DNA of 64,000 nucleotides, taken from the NCBI RefSeq assembly GCF_000759445.1, contig NZ_JRMB01000001.1, forward strand, positions 930,001 to 994,000. The letters run 5' to 3'. Positions 43,263 to 52,646 of the stretch are shown here, piece by piece (within the stretch, counting starts at the first letter, position 1; each line of letters starts with the position of its first letter). A program made the position numbers and the translations under genes. The notes beneath the pieces are model-generated. The model had not been told where the DNA came from, made no database searches, and worked only from the letters and a program-made list of their open reading frames with translations. The DNA is from Pseudomonas lutea (GTDB taxonomy: Bacteria > Pseudomonadota > Gammaproteobacteria > Pseudomonadales > Pseudomonadaceae).

Positions 43263-44038
43263 TCATTTGGCCGCTTTGATAATCAGATCCGCGACTGTTT
43301 TCGGATAAGCAAGCATTGCAACATGGCTTGAAGGCACTTCGACAGAAGTGGCGTTCATGCGCTTGGCCTGATCGCGTTGCTGCTGCGGCGAGATGATCAA
43401 GTCATTAGCGGCTACCACTGCGAATGAAGGCACCTTGTGCCAGGCAGCATGGGGCACTGGCTGGCTCAGTGCTTTGCTGTTCAAGGCGCCTTGAGTGGCG
43501 GCAATCAGTTTCTGTTCGGAAGGGGAAAGGTCAGGTGCGAAAAACCTGGCGACGCCTGCGTCGCTGACCTTCAGGTAGCCATCGGCATCTTTCACGAAAG
43601 ACGCCAATCCTGGCATCTGCGGATAGGGTTTAGCTGAGTCGTACACAGATTGGCCATCATCAGGTGCGTAAGCCGCCACATACACCAAGGATTTGACCTT
43701 GTCGTTGACGCCGGCGTCGCTGATGACAGCGCCTGCCCATGAGTGTCCTACCAGAACCACAGGCCCTTGCGCATCGTTGATCGCGCGGTTGGCAGCTACG
43801 ACGTCGCCGTCCAGTGAGTCCAGAGAATTCTGCACCGCGACCACTTTCAGTCCAGCTTTCTCAAGTAACGGAATCACTTTGCTCCACGATGAACCGTCAG
43901 CGAACGCGCCGTGTACGAGTACGACCGTTTTGGCGGGCTCTACCGCGGCGGTTTTTTTTCCTGTGCAGCAACTGCAGTTGTAAGCGCTGCCAGCGTGAGA
44001 GATGAGATGAGAGCGGCAATTGTGGTTTTGGATTTCAT
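43263..44038 (-). pseudogene. Exported alpha/beta hydrolase with a frameshift in a poly-A tract
   Basis: The ATG at 44038 follows AAGGA and starts a clear signal peptide (MKSKTTIAALISSLTLAALT, ending AVAAQ). After it the frame stops at once, because a run of eight A (T at 43952-43959 on the plus strand) puts the rest out of frame. The next frame continues TVVLVHGAFADGSSW and then the hydrolase: nucleophile elbow GHSWAG, late Asp and His (NDLIISP, SSHVAML). One more A would restore a ~258-aa protein of the AB-hydrolase type. It may be a recent inactivation, a sequencing error, phase variation or slippage (A-AAA-AAA followed by C). Confidence 0.85.
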
Positions 44039-44089
44039 CTTTATATTCCTTATGGCAAGTTTGATTGGGGTCAGCATTGAGTCGGCAAA

Positions 44090-44250
44090 CTAAACGTCGG
44101 TGGTTTCTTGAGCACTGTCGCCAGCGCCAGAGGCGCCGGGAGCGAGTGTGAAGTCGATAACCAGACCGCGTTCGATGCTCGTGGGTCGATCGTCGAGCGC
44201 TTGGTGCGCTGCGATGGATGCCACTCTAGGCAGGCCCCAATATCCCAACA
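44090..44250 (-). pseudogene. Possible dehydrogenase C-terminal remnant
   Basis: A minus-strand frame from about 44250 to a TAG at 44090 reads VASIAAHQALDDRPTSIERG and then LVIDFTLAPG. The pattern AAHxALxxRxT...GLVIDF resembles the C-terminus of medium-chain quinone reductases. There is no proper start, and it partly overlaps the downstream side of element copy B. Tentative. Confidence 0.3.
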
Positions 44251-44286
44251 AGGCGTGTTGTTATCCTATGAGTAGGGGTCATAGGC
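44246..44286 (-). promoter_or_regulatory. Palindromic element, copy B (inverted)
   Basis: Read on the minus strand: CCTATGA, seven bases, TCATAGG, then ATAACAACACGCCTTGTTGG. It is the inverted counterpart of the element at 40535-40575 and points to the dehydrogenase remnant and the frameshifted hydrolase gene. Confidence 0.7.
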
Positions 44287-44464
44287 GCGACGGAAGCCAA
44301 GCTAATCCTGGGAGGTTCCAGAGTCACATTTCGTCGCGGTTCTACCACGCGCAATCGGGCAATGGTCATGGCACCAGCGTTATGACGGCATCAAAAGCGA
44401 GATCACTGGCCAAGCTGTTGCGCTTTTAGCTACGCCAGAGCGAGTCAGCCAGGAGATTGATTTG

Positions 44465-44692
44465 ATGATGGGAATGATGGTCTTTCAGGTTTTCGGACGA
44501 ATGATGGGTGTCAAGAAGATCGATGGAGATTGGCAGGTCTTTCGATTGGACGAAAGCCAAGGCAAGCACTCGCGGCTTTGGGAGATAGTGATTCCTGATT
44601 TTGTAGACGAGCAAGGGATCGCCACCTGGCTTGATGACATGTATCACGAATCGGCGACCGCTGAGTATCCGACCGTCGTTCGAATCAAGTGA
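44465..44692 (+). CDS. Small conserved protein (DUF7661-like)
   Basis: 75 aa from the ATG at 44465, 8 nt after AGGAGA; further ATGs at 44468, 44474 and 44477 are possible. The protein reads VFQVFGRMMGVKKIDGDWQV with VIPDFVDEQGIATWLDDMYH towards the end. This fits a short family found in many Pseudomonas, of unknown function. Confidence 0.6.
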   Translation: MMGMMVFQVFGRMMGVKKIDGDWQVFRLDESQGKHSRLWEIVIPDFVDEQGIATWLDDMYHESATAEYPTVVRIK

Positions 44693-44883
44693 GCACGACT
44701 TGCACTAACAACCCAGCCACGAATCGGCCTTTGTTAAGATCAAAGAAAACGGCCACTGAGGATTTGTTGATTTTGGGTGAAGATCGAATCCGAGATGGCA
44801 AAAGATTTCTACCCAACGGTCGATATCTATTTGGTGTGCATATTAGCGCCGCGTATTCGATTACTTTGCAGAAGGAAGTTTAG

Positions 44884-45294
44884 GTGAAACGGAGTATCTC
44901 ATTCGGCATCGTCGCCCTCACAGCAGTGCTTGGCGGCTGCGCAGCTAACAAACCTGTGAACGATCCAGCCTTGGTGGGCTCGTGGAAGGGTTTGCGAGAA
45001 GCAAACGGTAAGTGTCAGTTCTTGTCGTGGAATACCAGCTTCCAGCAAGACGGGAAATTCACGGTCACATTCTACCGGGACGCTCAGCAGTCCCAGCGCA
45101 TCCAAGTGGAGCACGGGACATGGACAGCAGCTAACGGGAAGAATGCGATGAAGACAGTTGGCGTGTCCTCGCCAGACGTCTACAGCTACAAGTTCCTCGA
45201 TGCCGACACCGTCCATTACACCAGTGTCGAATCAGATCCTGCAGGGGACTGCCAAGAAGACTACTCCTTCACGGAACATCGGATTCGCGGCTAA
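44884..45294 (+). CDS. Small lipoprotein, lipocalin-like
   Basis: 136 aa starting at GTG 44884, preceded by AAGGAAG. The signal ends in lipobox LGGC. The mature part has ALVGSWKG followed by several beta strands (KFTVTFYRDA, VEHGTWTAANGK, DADTVHYTSV) and two Cys (KCQFL, DCQED), a layout like small lipocalin-type envelope proteins. Function unknown. Confidence 0.7.
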   Translation: MKRSISFGIVALTAVLGGCAANKPVNDPALVGSWKGLREANGKCQFLSWNTSFQQDGKFTVTFYRDAQQSQRIQVEHGTWTAANGKNAMKTVGVSSPDVYSYKFLDADTVHYTSVESDPAGDCQEDYSFTEHRIRG

Positions 45295-45900
45295 CAGTTG
45301 TCGTTCAGGGCCGTCGTAAGCTGAGCAGAGGCATCTCAGCTGCGCGTGAATCAGGTTTACTTGGTTTGCGCTCGACGAACCGCATGCAATCTGTAATCGA
45401 TCATTTTGCCTGGTCGGTAAATCGTCGTCGAAACTCGCAGCGCCTGATAGCAATGATCCGTCTATTGGGCACTGCGAGGTGGCTGCTTCGCCCCAAAGTC
45501 AAAACCAGCGCGACGATAACGGACGTCGGACTGTAGCAATCCGCAAGCCGAGCGCGCATTAGCTACAAGGAGGAGGGGCCGCAGAGGAGGGCGGTTCATA
45601 CCGCAGCGCCAATCGACCGAATCCGTACCCTCTTGTCGAAACTGCGACCGAAGCCATCTGTACAGCCGACCGCCATGAAGACCTGGCGTTTTCCCCGTGA
45701 GAGCACAACCTGTCTGAAGGTTTGCCAAGGTGCCTGGGTTTCTCGCGTCATGCCGGGAGCATGCTTGGCCGCAGGAACCGTTGGAGAAAGCATTGCGCCT
45801 GTCTATCGAACTCGACCGCTTGGCCTTTTGTCTCTACCTCAACTAGCAACAACTTGCCTCATCCCATTCAGACCTCATGCACTCAATCCACGAGGAAAAA
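45295..45900. other. Gene-free stretch
   Basis: About 600 bases with short overlapping frames on both strands. None has a convincing start with ribosome site or a recognisable domain. I see no repeat or RNA gene. Confidence 0.4.
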
Positions 45901-46209
45901 ATGTATTTAGTGGAAATTTTTCTCCCTCAGCGTGACAACGAAGGTAGGGAGTTTCGATCTGAACTATTTTCCCAGGTTCGCGAAGAGTTATTGGAACGCT
46001 TTGGCGGAATGACGGCATTCACGCGGGTGCCTGTCGAAGGGCTATGGAATACGCACCAGGCAGGCAGGAGTCACGACGCCATTGTTATCTACGAAATAAT
46101 GCTGCAGCAGTTGGATCGACCATGGTGGGAAAGTTATAAAGCCGAGCTTGAAAGACGCTTTGCACAAGAAGAGATGGTGATCAGGGTTTCCAGGGTTGAT
46201 GTGATCTAG
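45901..46209 (+). CDS. Conserved hypothetical protein, 102 aa
   Basis: ATG at 45901 with GAGG upstream. Compact ferredoxin-like pattern: MYLVEIFLPQRDNEG, FSQVREELLERFGGMTAFTR, HDAIVIYEIMLQ and a final strand VIRVSRVDVI. No catalytic motif seen. Last gene before the dif region. Confidence 0.7.
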   Translation: MYLVEIFLPQRDNEGREFRSELFSQVREELLERFGGMTAFTRVPVEGLWNTHQAGRSHDAIVIYEIMLQQLDRPWWESYKAELERRFAQEEMVIRVSRVDVI

Positions 46210-47430
46210 TTGCGACCGTCGTCCCGTCCGCTTTCTGGCCCAAGCACGTCGTTATGGGTTTGCCAGAGTTGCAGAGTAAAGGTGCCGACACCATGCGCCG
46301 GTTGTTGTGAACAGCAACCGCATGTCGCTGAGATGCTCTATCGAGAGACAATCGAAGCGCTCCGATAAGGTAGCCGGGTTGCGGAGACAGTATGGGGAAG
46401 AGGTGTATGTGACTGATTTCCAGCCGGTACGATCATCAGAGGCAAATCTGATTTTAGGTATCGGTTACCGCGCTACCAACCAAAGCCCGACACATAATTT
46501 AACATAATATACATTATGCGTAACAGGATGTTTCGTTATCAGGGTGGTTGGTGAGCGCATTTCACCATAGCCCTCGAGTCCGTCTCGCCCAGCTTCCTCA
46601 TCCTGTCTATCTCAACGCGCTCGACCCAAGCGTTTTCGACCTCGCTCATGTACGTTCCTGCTATTCGTTCACCGCTACATCGGCGCTGATCAACCAGCCC
46701 CGGTCCGTCTGCATGAAACAGATCCGGTCAGTTGCTGAACACCGCAACCACGTCGAGCTGGTCGATTGCCACCTGGCTTTCTAATAACACTGATCAATCA
46801 TTAACGGCCACTCATCAGGGCCGAGTCTTCAGCGCATCGCCAATCATCATGCACAGGGACAGTCCCGTCTGGAGCTCGGGCATAGTCAACCAAAGTCATT
46901 CTTTACAACGACAATCATGTGAGTACCCGACATCAGCTAAGCGCACGGCAACCGCAGGCCCGGGCTGGCAATTGCATCCGTCTCAGCCCGCAGCAAGCCG
47001 GCCTCCCGAGACCGCCACCTAACATCTAGGCCGGGAGCCATCCACATGAGTCGGCCAAGCTAGAGCGCCTCGCTGACCCACCGCAGTTGCCCATCCCTGC
47101 GCCGAAAACACCACCGAACCCAGCAAATACGGGGGTTTAGGCAGCCAACATAGCTGCGGATGGTTGTACTTTCTCAGCAGAAAACTCGTCGAAACAGGCA
47201 CTTAGCGTGAATCAACTCACTTAAAACAGCCCGTTCACACACCGTTTAACGCTGGATAGTCTTGAGCTAGCCGGAACAATCGATTACAGAGCCCAGGGTT
47301 TAACGCCCGGCACTAGCACACCCCCCGCCACAAATGCAATATCCGATAACTGTCAGACCCGGATATTGCATATACGCCCGAGCTGCACGATCATGCCGCC
47401 ACCTCCCGCGTTGTCAGCAAGCGAATTCTC
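46210..47430. other. Gene-free terminus region containing dif
   Basis: About 1.2 kb without a convincing gene on either strand and with lower GC than its surroundings. It contains the dif site at 46497-46524. No other repeat or RNA gene recognised. Confidence 0.6.
46497..46524 (-). other. dif: Chromosomal dif site (XerCD dimer-resolution site)
   Basis: On the minus strand: XerC arm GTTACGCATAA (46524-46514), central TGTATA (46513-46508), XerD arm TTATGTTAAAT (46507-46497). From the CGCATAA on, 24 bases are identical to the E. coli dif site as I recall it, and they match the pseudomonad dif pattern. It marks the replication terminus where XerCD, activated by FtsK, resolves chromosome dimers. 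KOPS octamers found left of it are on the plus strand and one found right of it is on the minus strand, as expected. Confidence 0.95.
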
Positions 47431-48735
47431 ATGCCCGCGCCATCGTCACCTCATCCGCTGTTCGAAACCTACGCGAAGTTCGGCGAGCTCAATTTCAGCT
47501 CCTTAAAGGAAGAGCTCCCCGCTATCCGGGAATATCTGGAGCAATTCCCTGCCGAGACCCAAGCCATCGAAGGCTATCGCGCCGTGCGCAGCTTTCTCAA
47601 GTCCTACGCCGGCAATGAGTCCACGTTCAACTCGTACCGTACTCATGTCGAACGCCTGCTGCTGTGGACGCTGGTGAAATCCCGCACACCCCTGCTCGCC
47701 ATGCGCCGCACCCAGGCCGAGAGCTTCATGGAGTTCTGCCTGGCGCCCGACCCTGCCTGGGTCGGTCCGGTGGTGAAATCCCGCTTCAACCGCATCGGCG
47801 CGCGCAAAAAAACCGCGACCGATACCTTTGTGCTCAACCCCGACTGGCGCCCGTTCAGCCAGACCGTCGCCAAAGAAGAACGCAAGCGCGCCCAAGAGCA
47901 GAACCGGCCCGCCCAGCAGGACGCTTACCGACTGGCGCAAGGCTCTATCGCGCAGATTTTCGCAGTGTGCGGCAGCTTCTTCCAGCATGCCATCGACGAA
48001 GGTTTTTGCGAGCAAAACCCGTTCCGCGCGGTGAAGCAAAAGAGCAAATACAAAGAACGCAACACCGACAATCAGGACACCCGCATCCTGACCTCGTTGC
48101 AGTGGGACTTCGTGCTGGAGACGGCCGAGCTGCTGGCTACCGAGGACCCGAGGTACGAGCGCACCCTGTTTATCGTGGCGACGATCTTTGCCATGTACCT
48201 GCGCGTTTCCGACCTGGTCGGCCGAGACAACTGGAAGCCGACCATGGGGGATCTGCGCAAGGACGGCGCCGGCAATTGGTGGTATCACGTGGTCGGCAAA
48301 GGCAACAAGGCCGGCAAAATCAGCGTGCGCGACGATTATGTCGAGAACTACCTCAAACGCTGGCGGCTACATCAGGGCCTGTCTCCCCTGCCCGGCTTCC
48401 GTGAAAGCACGCCCCTGATTGCCACTCAGCGGGGTCGCGCGGGGTTGTCAGATCGGCATATCCGCGTGCTGTTGCAGCAAGTATTTGATCGCGCGCTGCA
48501 GCGCATGCAGGCCGAACACTGGCCGGACGAAGACGTGGGCCGCCTGCGCGCCGCGTCGTTGCACTGGCTGCGCCACACCTCAGCAACCTTCGACGCGCCG
48601 CACCGCGACATGAAAGACCTGCAGGTGGATTTGCGTCACAACAGCCTCAGCACCACGCAGAACGTCTACTACAACTCCGAGGACGAGAAACGCGCGTACT
48701 CGGTCAAGCGCCTGCCGATGAAAGAGCGTACCTGA
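47431..48735 (+). CDS. Tyrosine recombinase near dif
   Basis: 434 aa. N-terminal SAM-like core-binding domain (~50-190, with a Lys/Arg-rich insert), then the catalytic domain: Arg in MYLRVSDLVG (~253), Lys in VGKGNKAGKI (~293), HxxR in HWLRHTSAT (~373), His in LRHNSLSTTQNVYY with the Tyr nucleophile (~408). Full catalytic set. It is longer than XerC or XerD (~300 aa) and has no attachment repeats or cargo genes around it. It lies ~0.9 kb from dif and may be a chromosomal terminus-associated recombinase or the last piece of an element. Confidence 0.9.
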   Translation: MPAPSSPHPLFETYAKFGELNFSSLKEELPAIREYLEQFPAETQAIEGYRAVRSFLKSYAGNESTFNSYRTHVERLLLWTLVKSRTPLLAMRRTQAESFMEFCLAPDPAWVGPVVKSRFNRIGARKKTATDTFVLNPDWRPFSQTVAKEERKRAQEQNRPAQQDAYRLAQGSIAQIFAVCGSFFQHAIDEGFCEQNPFRAVKQKSKYKERNTDNQDTRILTSLQWDFVLETAELLATEDPRYERTLFIVATIFAMYLRVSDLVGRDNWKPTMGDLRKDGAGNWWYHVVGKGNKAGKISVRDDYVENYLKRWRLHQGLSPLPGFRESTPLIATQRGRAGLSDRHIRVLLQQVFDRALQRMQAEHWPDEDVGRLRAASLHWLRHTSATFDAPHRDMKDLQVDLRHNSLSTTQNVYYNSEDEKRAYSVKRLPMKERT

Positions 48736-49061
48736 CGAATCCCGCTTCACAGGCCGGATAGTAGACCCGCCAAGCATCTGCCTGAGTATCGGCTACAGGG
48801 ATTGCGCTTCCCCCCTATACGGGGTTGGCTGCGCTGTCGCCCGCGTAGTAGACGCAACCTGGCACGGCAACCTGCACGATTAAGTGGAGTTGGCGTCAAA
48901 TAAACAACGGTTCGCGCGACCGAATTTTCACTGGATCCAAAAAAGCGTCATATTCCCGACGAAATGCACGACCACCACATTGCCTTCTGCCAGCACCAGC
49001 CCTCAAACTTGGCACCACAAGAGCTGTCCTCGCCGTGATTTGCCTGAAAGGAATGTGAGCA
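48736..49061. other. Short gene-free stretch
   Basis: About 325 bases with no gene or repeat recognised. Confidence 0.4.
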
Positions 49062-49304
49062 ATGAAGAGCATATTTATGGTCGTAATGAGCATGTGTTCC
49101 GGCGCGGAAGGTTGCCTGGATGAGAACCAGCCCACCGCCTATTCGACGCGCGCCGAATGCATCGAAAGCATTACCATGATGCCCGCCAGGAAGGGCATCA
49201 GATACCGCTGTTCGTCAGTGCCGCAGGTGCTCGTGACCCAACAGCGACGCAGTACCAAAAACCATCTTGTGACCAACTCCGCCGAAGCGTCTGTCAGCCC
49301 GTAA
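49062..49304 (+). CDS. Small Cys-containing hypothetical protein
   Basis: 80 aa; ATG at 49062 with GGAATGTGAGC upstream. Begins MKSIFMVVMSMCSGAEGC and contains AECIESITM and RYRCSSV, a spacing of cysteines seen in small secreted Pseudomonas proteins. The C-terminal third is less convincing. No function known. Confidence 0.45.
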   Translation: MKSIFMVVMSMCSGAEGCLDENQPTAYSTRAECIESITMMPARKGIRYRCSSVPQVLVTQQRRSTKNHLVTNSAEASVSP

Positions 49305-49370
49305 GTTACGACGCCGGCCCAGGTCTAACCCCGGCCCGGCGCAGTGTTCAATTCAGCACGAAAGCCTGAT

Positions 49371-49724
49371 TCAGCCTGCGGCTACCACGGTAATTTCCAC
49401 CAGCAAATCCGGTGCAGCCAGTCGTGATTCAACGGTCGCCCGCGCCGGAGCATGCCCTTCCGGCGCCCAGGCATCCCACACTTCATTCATGCCCGCGAAA
49501 TTCGCCGCGATGTCCGAAAGCCAGACCTGGGCGGTGAGAATCCGCGTCTTGTCCAAGCCGGCTTTTGCCAGGTAGTTATCGATTTTCTCCAGCACTTGCG
49601 CTGTTTGCCCCTTGATGTCCAGCGTGCGATCCGTCGCGGTCTGCCCGCCAAGGAAGGTGAAGCCGTTGCACTGCACGACGCGGCTCATGCGTTGATTGGT
49701 TTCGATACGGTTGATGTCCAGCAT
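49371..49724 (-). CDS. RidA-family enamine/imine deaminase
   Basis: 117 aa RidA/YjgF/Rid protein: RVVQCNGFTFLGGQTATDRT, a QVxEKIDNYLAKAG helix, and APARATVESRLAAPDLLVEI with the Arg that binds the keto-acid carboxylate. Removes reactive imine/enamine products formed by amino-acid oxidases. It ends the oxidase operon, 9 nt after the flavoprotein gene, which fits that role. Confidence 0.92.
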   Translation of the reverse strand: MLDINRIETNQRMSRVVQCNGFTFLGGQTATDRTLDIKGQTAQVLEKIDNYLAKAGLDKTRILTAQVWLSDIAANFAGMNEVWDAWAPEGHAPARATVESRLAAPDLLVEITVVAAG

Positions 49725-49733
49725 GGGTAACTC

Positions 49734-50927
49734 CTAGTGGGATGACAGGGAAATATCGGTTGGGTGAGTGAGGTGGGCACTCCTTATATCAGTCAGCTCG
49801 GGCATGGCAGCGAAACGGCCGACATCAAAGGCGTCCAGCGAAATATCGGAGTGCTCGCCGAGGATCTGCTGGGCCAGACGCTTGCCGGTGCCAGGGCCCA
49901 TCTGAAAGCCACTGCCGCAGAAACCAAAGGAATAACTCAGGTTACTGGCCTTGCGGCTGGCCCCGATGACGGGCAAATCGTCCGCCGTGAACGCCTCGAC
50001 GCCCGCCCAGATGCGGTTGACGCCCAAGTGTTTGAGATGGGGGAACAGGTCAGTGACCGTACGGGCGCTGATGCTCAGCCGGGTGAGATCGACTTCACCG
50101 TGACGCCCCGGAAAATCCACCGTGCCGATCAGTTTGCCGCCGATCACCACCGTGCCGTTGGCAAATTGTTTAAACGACAGTGAGCGACCGGTCGCGCCCA
50201 GTACCGGAGCACAAAACGGCGCGACCCGATGAGTGACCATCAGCATCAGCCCCTCAGGGTGAGCCGGCACCGATTCGCCGACCTGCTCGGCCAGTTCGCG
50301 CGCCCAGGCACCGGCGGTGATGACCAAATGTTCGGCGCTGAATACCCCTGCGGGCGTACTGACCTGCCAGCGGCTGCCGCGTTGTTCGATGCGCTGCGCC
50401 GGCGTGGTTTCCAGCACCTTCACGCCGAGCCGCTGCGCCGCGCGGCGGAAGCTGGTCACGGTTTTGTAAGGCACGGCGTAGCCATCGTCCTTGACCCAGA
50501 TCCCGCCCACCACATGCCGGGCAACGGTCGGGATGATGTCGAAAACCTCTTGCTCGTCTACCAGCACTTCATGGGTGTAACCGAGGCGTTGCAGGTGGGC
50601 GACACGCTGCCGGCACTCTTCCAGTTCGGCGGCCGTCTCGGCCAGTTTCAATTGGCCGCTGGGCACAAAACCGCCATCGTCGCCCAGCGTTTGCGCCAGC
50701 TCGTGCCACAGCGCACGGGATGACAGGGCCAGGGGGATTTCGGCGTCGTGGCGACCAAGCGTGCGCACGCCCCCTGCATTGACGCCCGACGCGTGGCGAC
50801 CGCAGTAGTCCGCTTCCAGCACCGTGACCGCCACGCCGCTTTGGGCCAGATGAAAGGCCGTGCTCAGGCCGTGGATGCCACCGCCGATGACCAGCACGTC
50901 GCTGTGTTGACCGCCTTTTTCAGTCAC
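49734..50927 (-). CDS. FAD-dependent oxidoreductase, beta-subunit type (OoxB/HcnC-like)
   Basis: 397 aa DAO-family flavoprotein: Rossmann motif VIGGGIHGLSTAFHLAQSG at ~12-30, then a substrate domain and C-terminal FAD motif (GFCGSGFQMGPGTG near 340). It overlaps the alpha-subunit gene by 8 nt, as in opine oxidase, hydrogen cyanide synthase and D-hydroxyproline dehydrogenase operons, where a DAO subunit carries the amine-oxidising site. Confidence 0.88.
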   Translation of the reverse strand: MTEKGGQHSDVLVIGGGIHGLSTAFHLAQSGVAVTVLEADYCGRHASGVNAGGVRTLGRHDAEIPLALSSRALWHELAQTLGDDGGFVPSGQLKLAETAAELEECRQRVAHLQRLGYTHEVLVDEQEVFDIIPTVARHVVGGIWVKDDGYAVPYKTVTSFRRAAQRLGVKVLETTPAQRIEQRGSRWQVSTPAGVFSAEHLVITAGAWARELAEQVGESVPAHPEGLMLMVTHRVAPFCAPVLGATGRSLSFKQFANGTVVIGGKLIGTVDFPGRHGEVDLTRLSISARTVTDLFPHLKHLGVNRIWAGVEAFTADDLPVIGASRKASNLSYSFGFCGSGFQMGPGTGKRLAQQILGEHSDISLDAFDVGRFAAMPELTDIRSAHLTHPTDISLSSH

Positions 50928-52296
50928 CGGCCAGTTCTCCCAGGGTGATGGGCTTGATCGGTGGACGGATGCGGTAGTACCCGACCTCCTCGGCCGTGAC
51001 GCCGCGGGCCTTGGCGATGACTTCGGTGACCGTCAGGCCGCACATCCTGCCCTGACAGGGCCCCATGCCACAGCGGCCGAATGACTTGGCCTGATTGGGC
51101 CCGGCACAGCCCAGCGCGACAAACTTGCGCAGGTCACCGGCCGTGACCTCCTCGCAGCGGCACACCATGACGTTATCAGCGGGGATGCGATTCTCCTCCC
51201 GCGGCTGGTACAGCGCATCGAGAAACGGGCGGATGCGCAGATTCAACGCCAGCCGCTCGCGCAGTGTCGCCGCGCGCGGGTCGCGCTGGCCCGCTTCAAT
51301 GGCCCCCAGGCGCTGGGCAATCCCCAACCCCGCCAGTTCGCCCTGCAGCGCAGCGGCTTGCGCACCGCCAATCCCGGCGCCGTCACCGGCGGCGAAAATA
51401 CCGGGCACGTCCAGCTCGCCCCATGCGTCCACCACCGGGCTGAAGCACAGTTGATCCGCGTCCCAGTAATGCCGGGCGCGCAGTGACTGACTGAACTGGA
51501 TGTTCGGCACCACGCCTTGATGCAGCAGCACGCAGCGGCTGTCGATACGCTGCGCCTTGCCCGCGACGGTGAACGTCAGCGCGGTGGCAGCCTCGTCGCC
51601 TTCCACGGCCAGCTGTTCGGCAGCTGTGTAGTGAGGGATGCGCGCGCTGCTCAGGCTGCGCATCAACTCCAGTCCCTTGCGCAGATACGGCCAGGCCCGC
51701 AGCGCCGCGAACAGGTGACGTCGTGCGCGCCAGTAGTCCTCAGGCCGCGTGGTGTCGACCAGCGCCTTGATCGGCACGCCTGCGCGCAGGTATTGCCAGC
51801 CCAGCAAATACAACAGCGGGCCGCAGCCTGCCAGCACCACCGGCTCGCTCGGTGCAAGGCCGGCGCTTTTCAACAGAATCTGCGCAGCGCCCGCGCTCAT
51901 GACACCGGGCAAGGTCCAGCCCGGAATCGGGAATGGCCGCTCCATGGCGCCGGTGGCCAACAGAACCGCTTTGGCTTGCAGGGTATGAAGGCGTCCGTCG
52001 CGCAAGTAACTGACCTGATGGTCCCGCGTGACCTGCCACACCGCAGCGCCTTTTTCGTAACGCACCGACGACGACGCCAATGCCTGGGCCAGCACGTTCC
52101 CGTGGGCGTAGTCCGGACCCAGCAGGTCGCGCCGCGACAACGGCGCCAGGGTGATGCCGCGGTAAATTTGCCCGCCCGGACTGCCCTGCTCGTCGAGCAA
52201 CACCACTTGCAGGCCCAGCCCGGCCAGTGCAACGGCGCCCGCCATGCCGGCGGCACCTGCGCCAACGACCACCACATCCACTGCAGAGTGACTCAT
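50920..52296 (-). CDS. FAD/[2Fe-2S] oxidoreductase alpha subunit (OoxA/HcnB/LhpE-like)
   Basis: 458 aa from the ATG at 52296, which overlaps the [2Fe-2S] gene. N-terminal pyridine-nucleotide-disulfide fold (VVGAGAAGMAGAVALAGLG at ~7-25), a second dinucleotide motif in the middle, FAAGDGAGIGG near 310, and a C-terminal BFD-like Cys cluster (CRCEEVTAGD, RCGMGPCQGRMC) that binds [2Fe-2S]. This subunit relays electrons between the DAO subunit and the small ferredoxin-like subunit. Confidence 0.88.
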   Translation of the reverse strand: MSHSAVDVVVVGAGAAGMAGAVALAGLGLQVVLLDEQGSPGGQIYRGITLAPLSRRDLLGPDYAHGNVLAQALASSSVRYEKGAAVWQVTRDHQVSYLRDGRLHTLQAKAVLLATGAMERPFPIPGWTLPGVMSAGAAQILLKSAGLAPSEPVVLAGCGPLLYLLGWQYLRAGVPIKALVDTTRPEDYWRARRHLFAALRAWPYLRKGLELMRSLSSARIPHYTAAEQLAVEGDEAATALTFTVAGKAQRIDSRCVLLHQGVVPNIQFSQSLRARHYWDADQLCFSPVVDAWGELDVPGIFAAGDGAGIGGAQAAALQGELAGLGIAQRLGAIEAGQRDPRAATLRERLALNLRIRPFLDALYQPREENRIPADNVMVCRCEEVTAGDLRKFVALGCAGPNQAKSFGRCGMGPCQGRMCGLTVTEVIAKARGVTAEEVGYYRIRPPIKPITLGELAGD

Positions 52297-52646
52297 GACT
52301 GCACCTCGACGGCTTGAACACTGACAGGCTGGAAAATCAGGTCCCGGGCGCCTTCCTGTGAGCGGATGCGCATACCGTCCGCCACCTCGATGAGGCAGCT
52401 CTGCCGGTTGGGCGCGCCGTCGATTTCGACCAGGCATTCAAAACATACCCCCATCATGCAATACGGCGCGCGCGGGGATTCGCTGACCGGCGTGGCGCGA
52501 AAGCGATGGATGCCCGACATCAGCAGCGCTGCCGCCACACTGATGCCCGCCGGCACTTCGAGGGCTTGATCGTTGAAGCTCAGGGTGACGGTCCGCGTCG
52601 AGCGGACCTCACTCATGACCGGTTGAAACAGCGGATCAGTGCGCAT
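52293..52646 (-). CDS. [2Fe-2S] gamma subunit (HcnA/LhpF-like)
   Basis: 117 aa Fer2_4-type ferredoxin domain: PYCMMGVCFECLVEIDG contains Cys-x4-Cys-x2-Cys and RQSCLI gives the fourth ligand. Size and gene order match HcnA/LhpF. Overlaps both neighbours (4 and 11 nt). Confidence 0.9.
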   Translation of the reverse strand: MRTDPLFQPVMSEVRSTRTVTLSFNDQALEVPAGISVAAALLMSGIHRFRATPVSESPRAPYCMMGVCFECLVEIDGAPNRQSCLIEVADGMRIRSQEGARDLIFQPVSVQAVEVQS

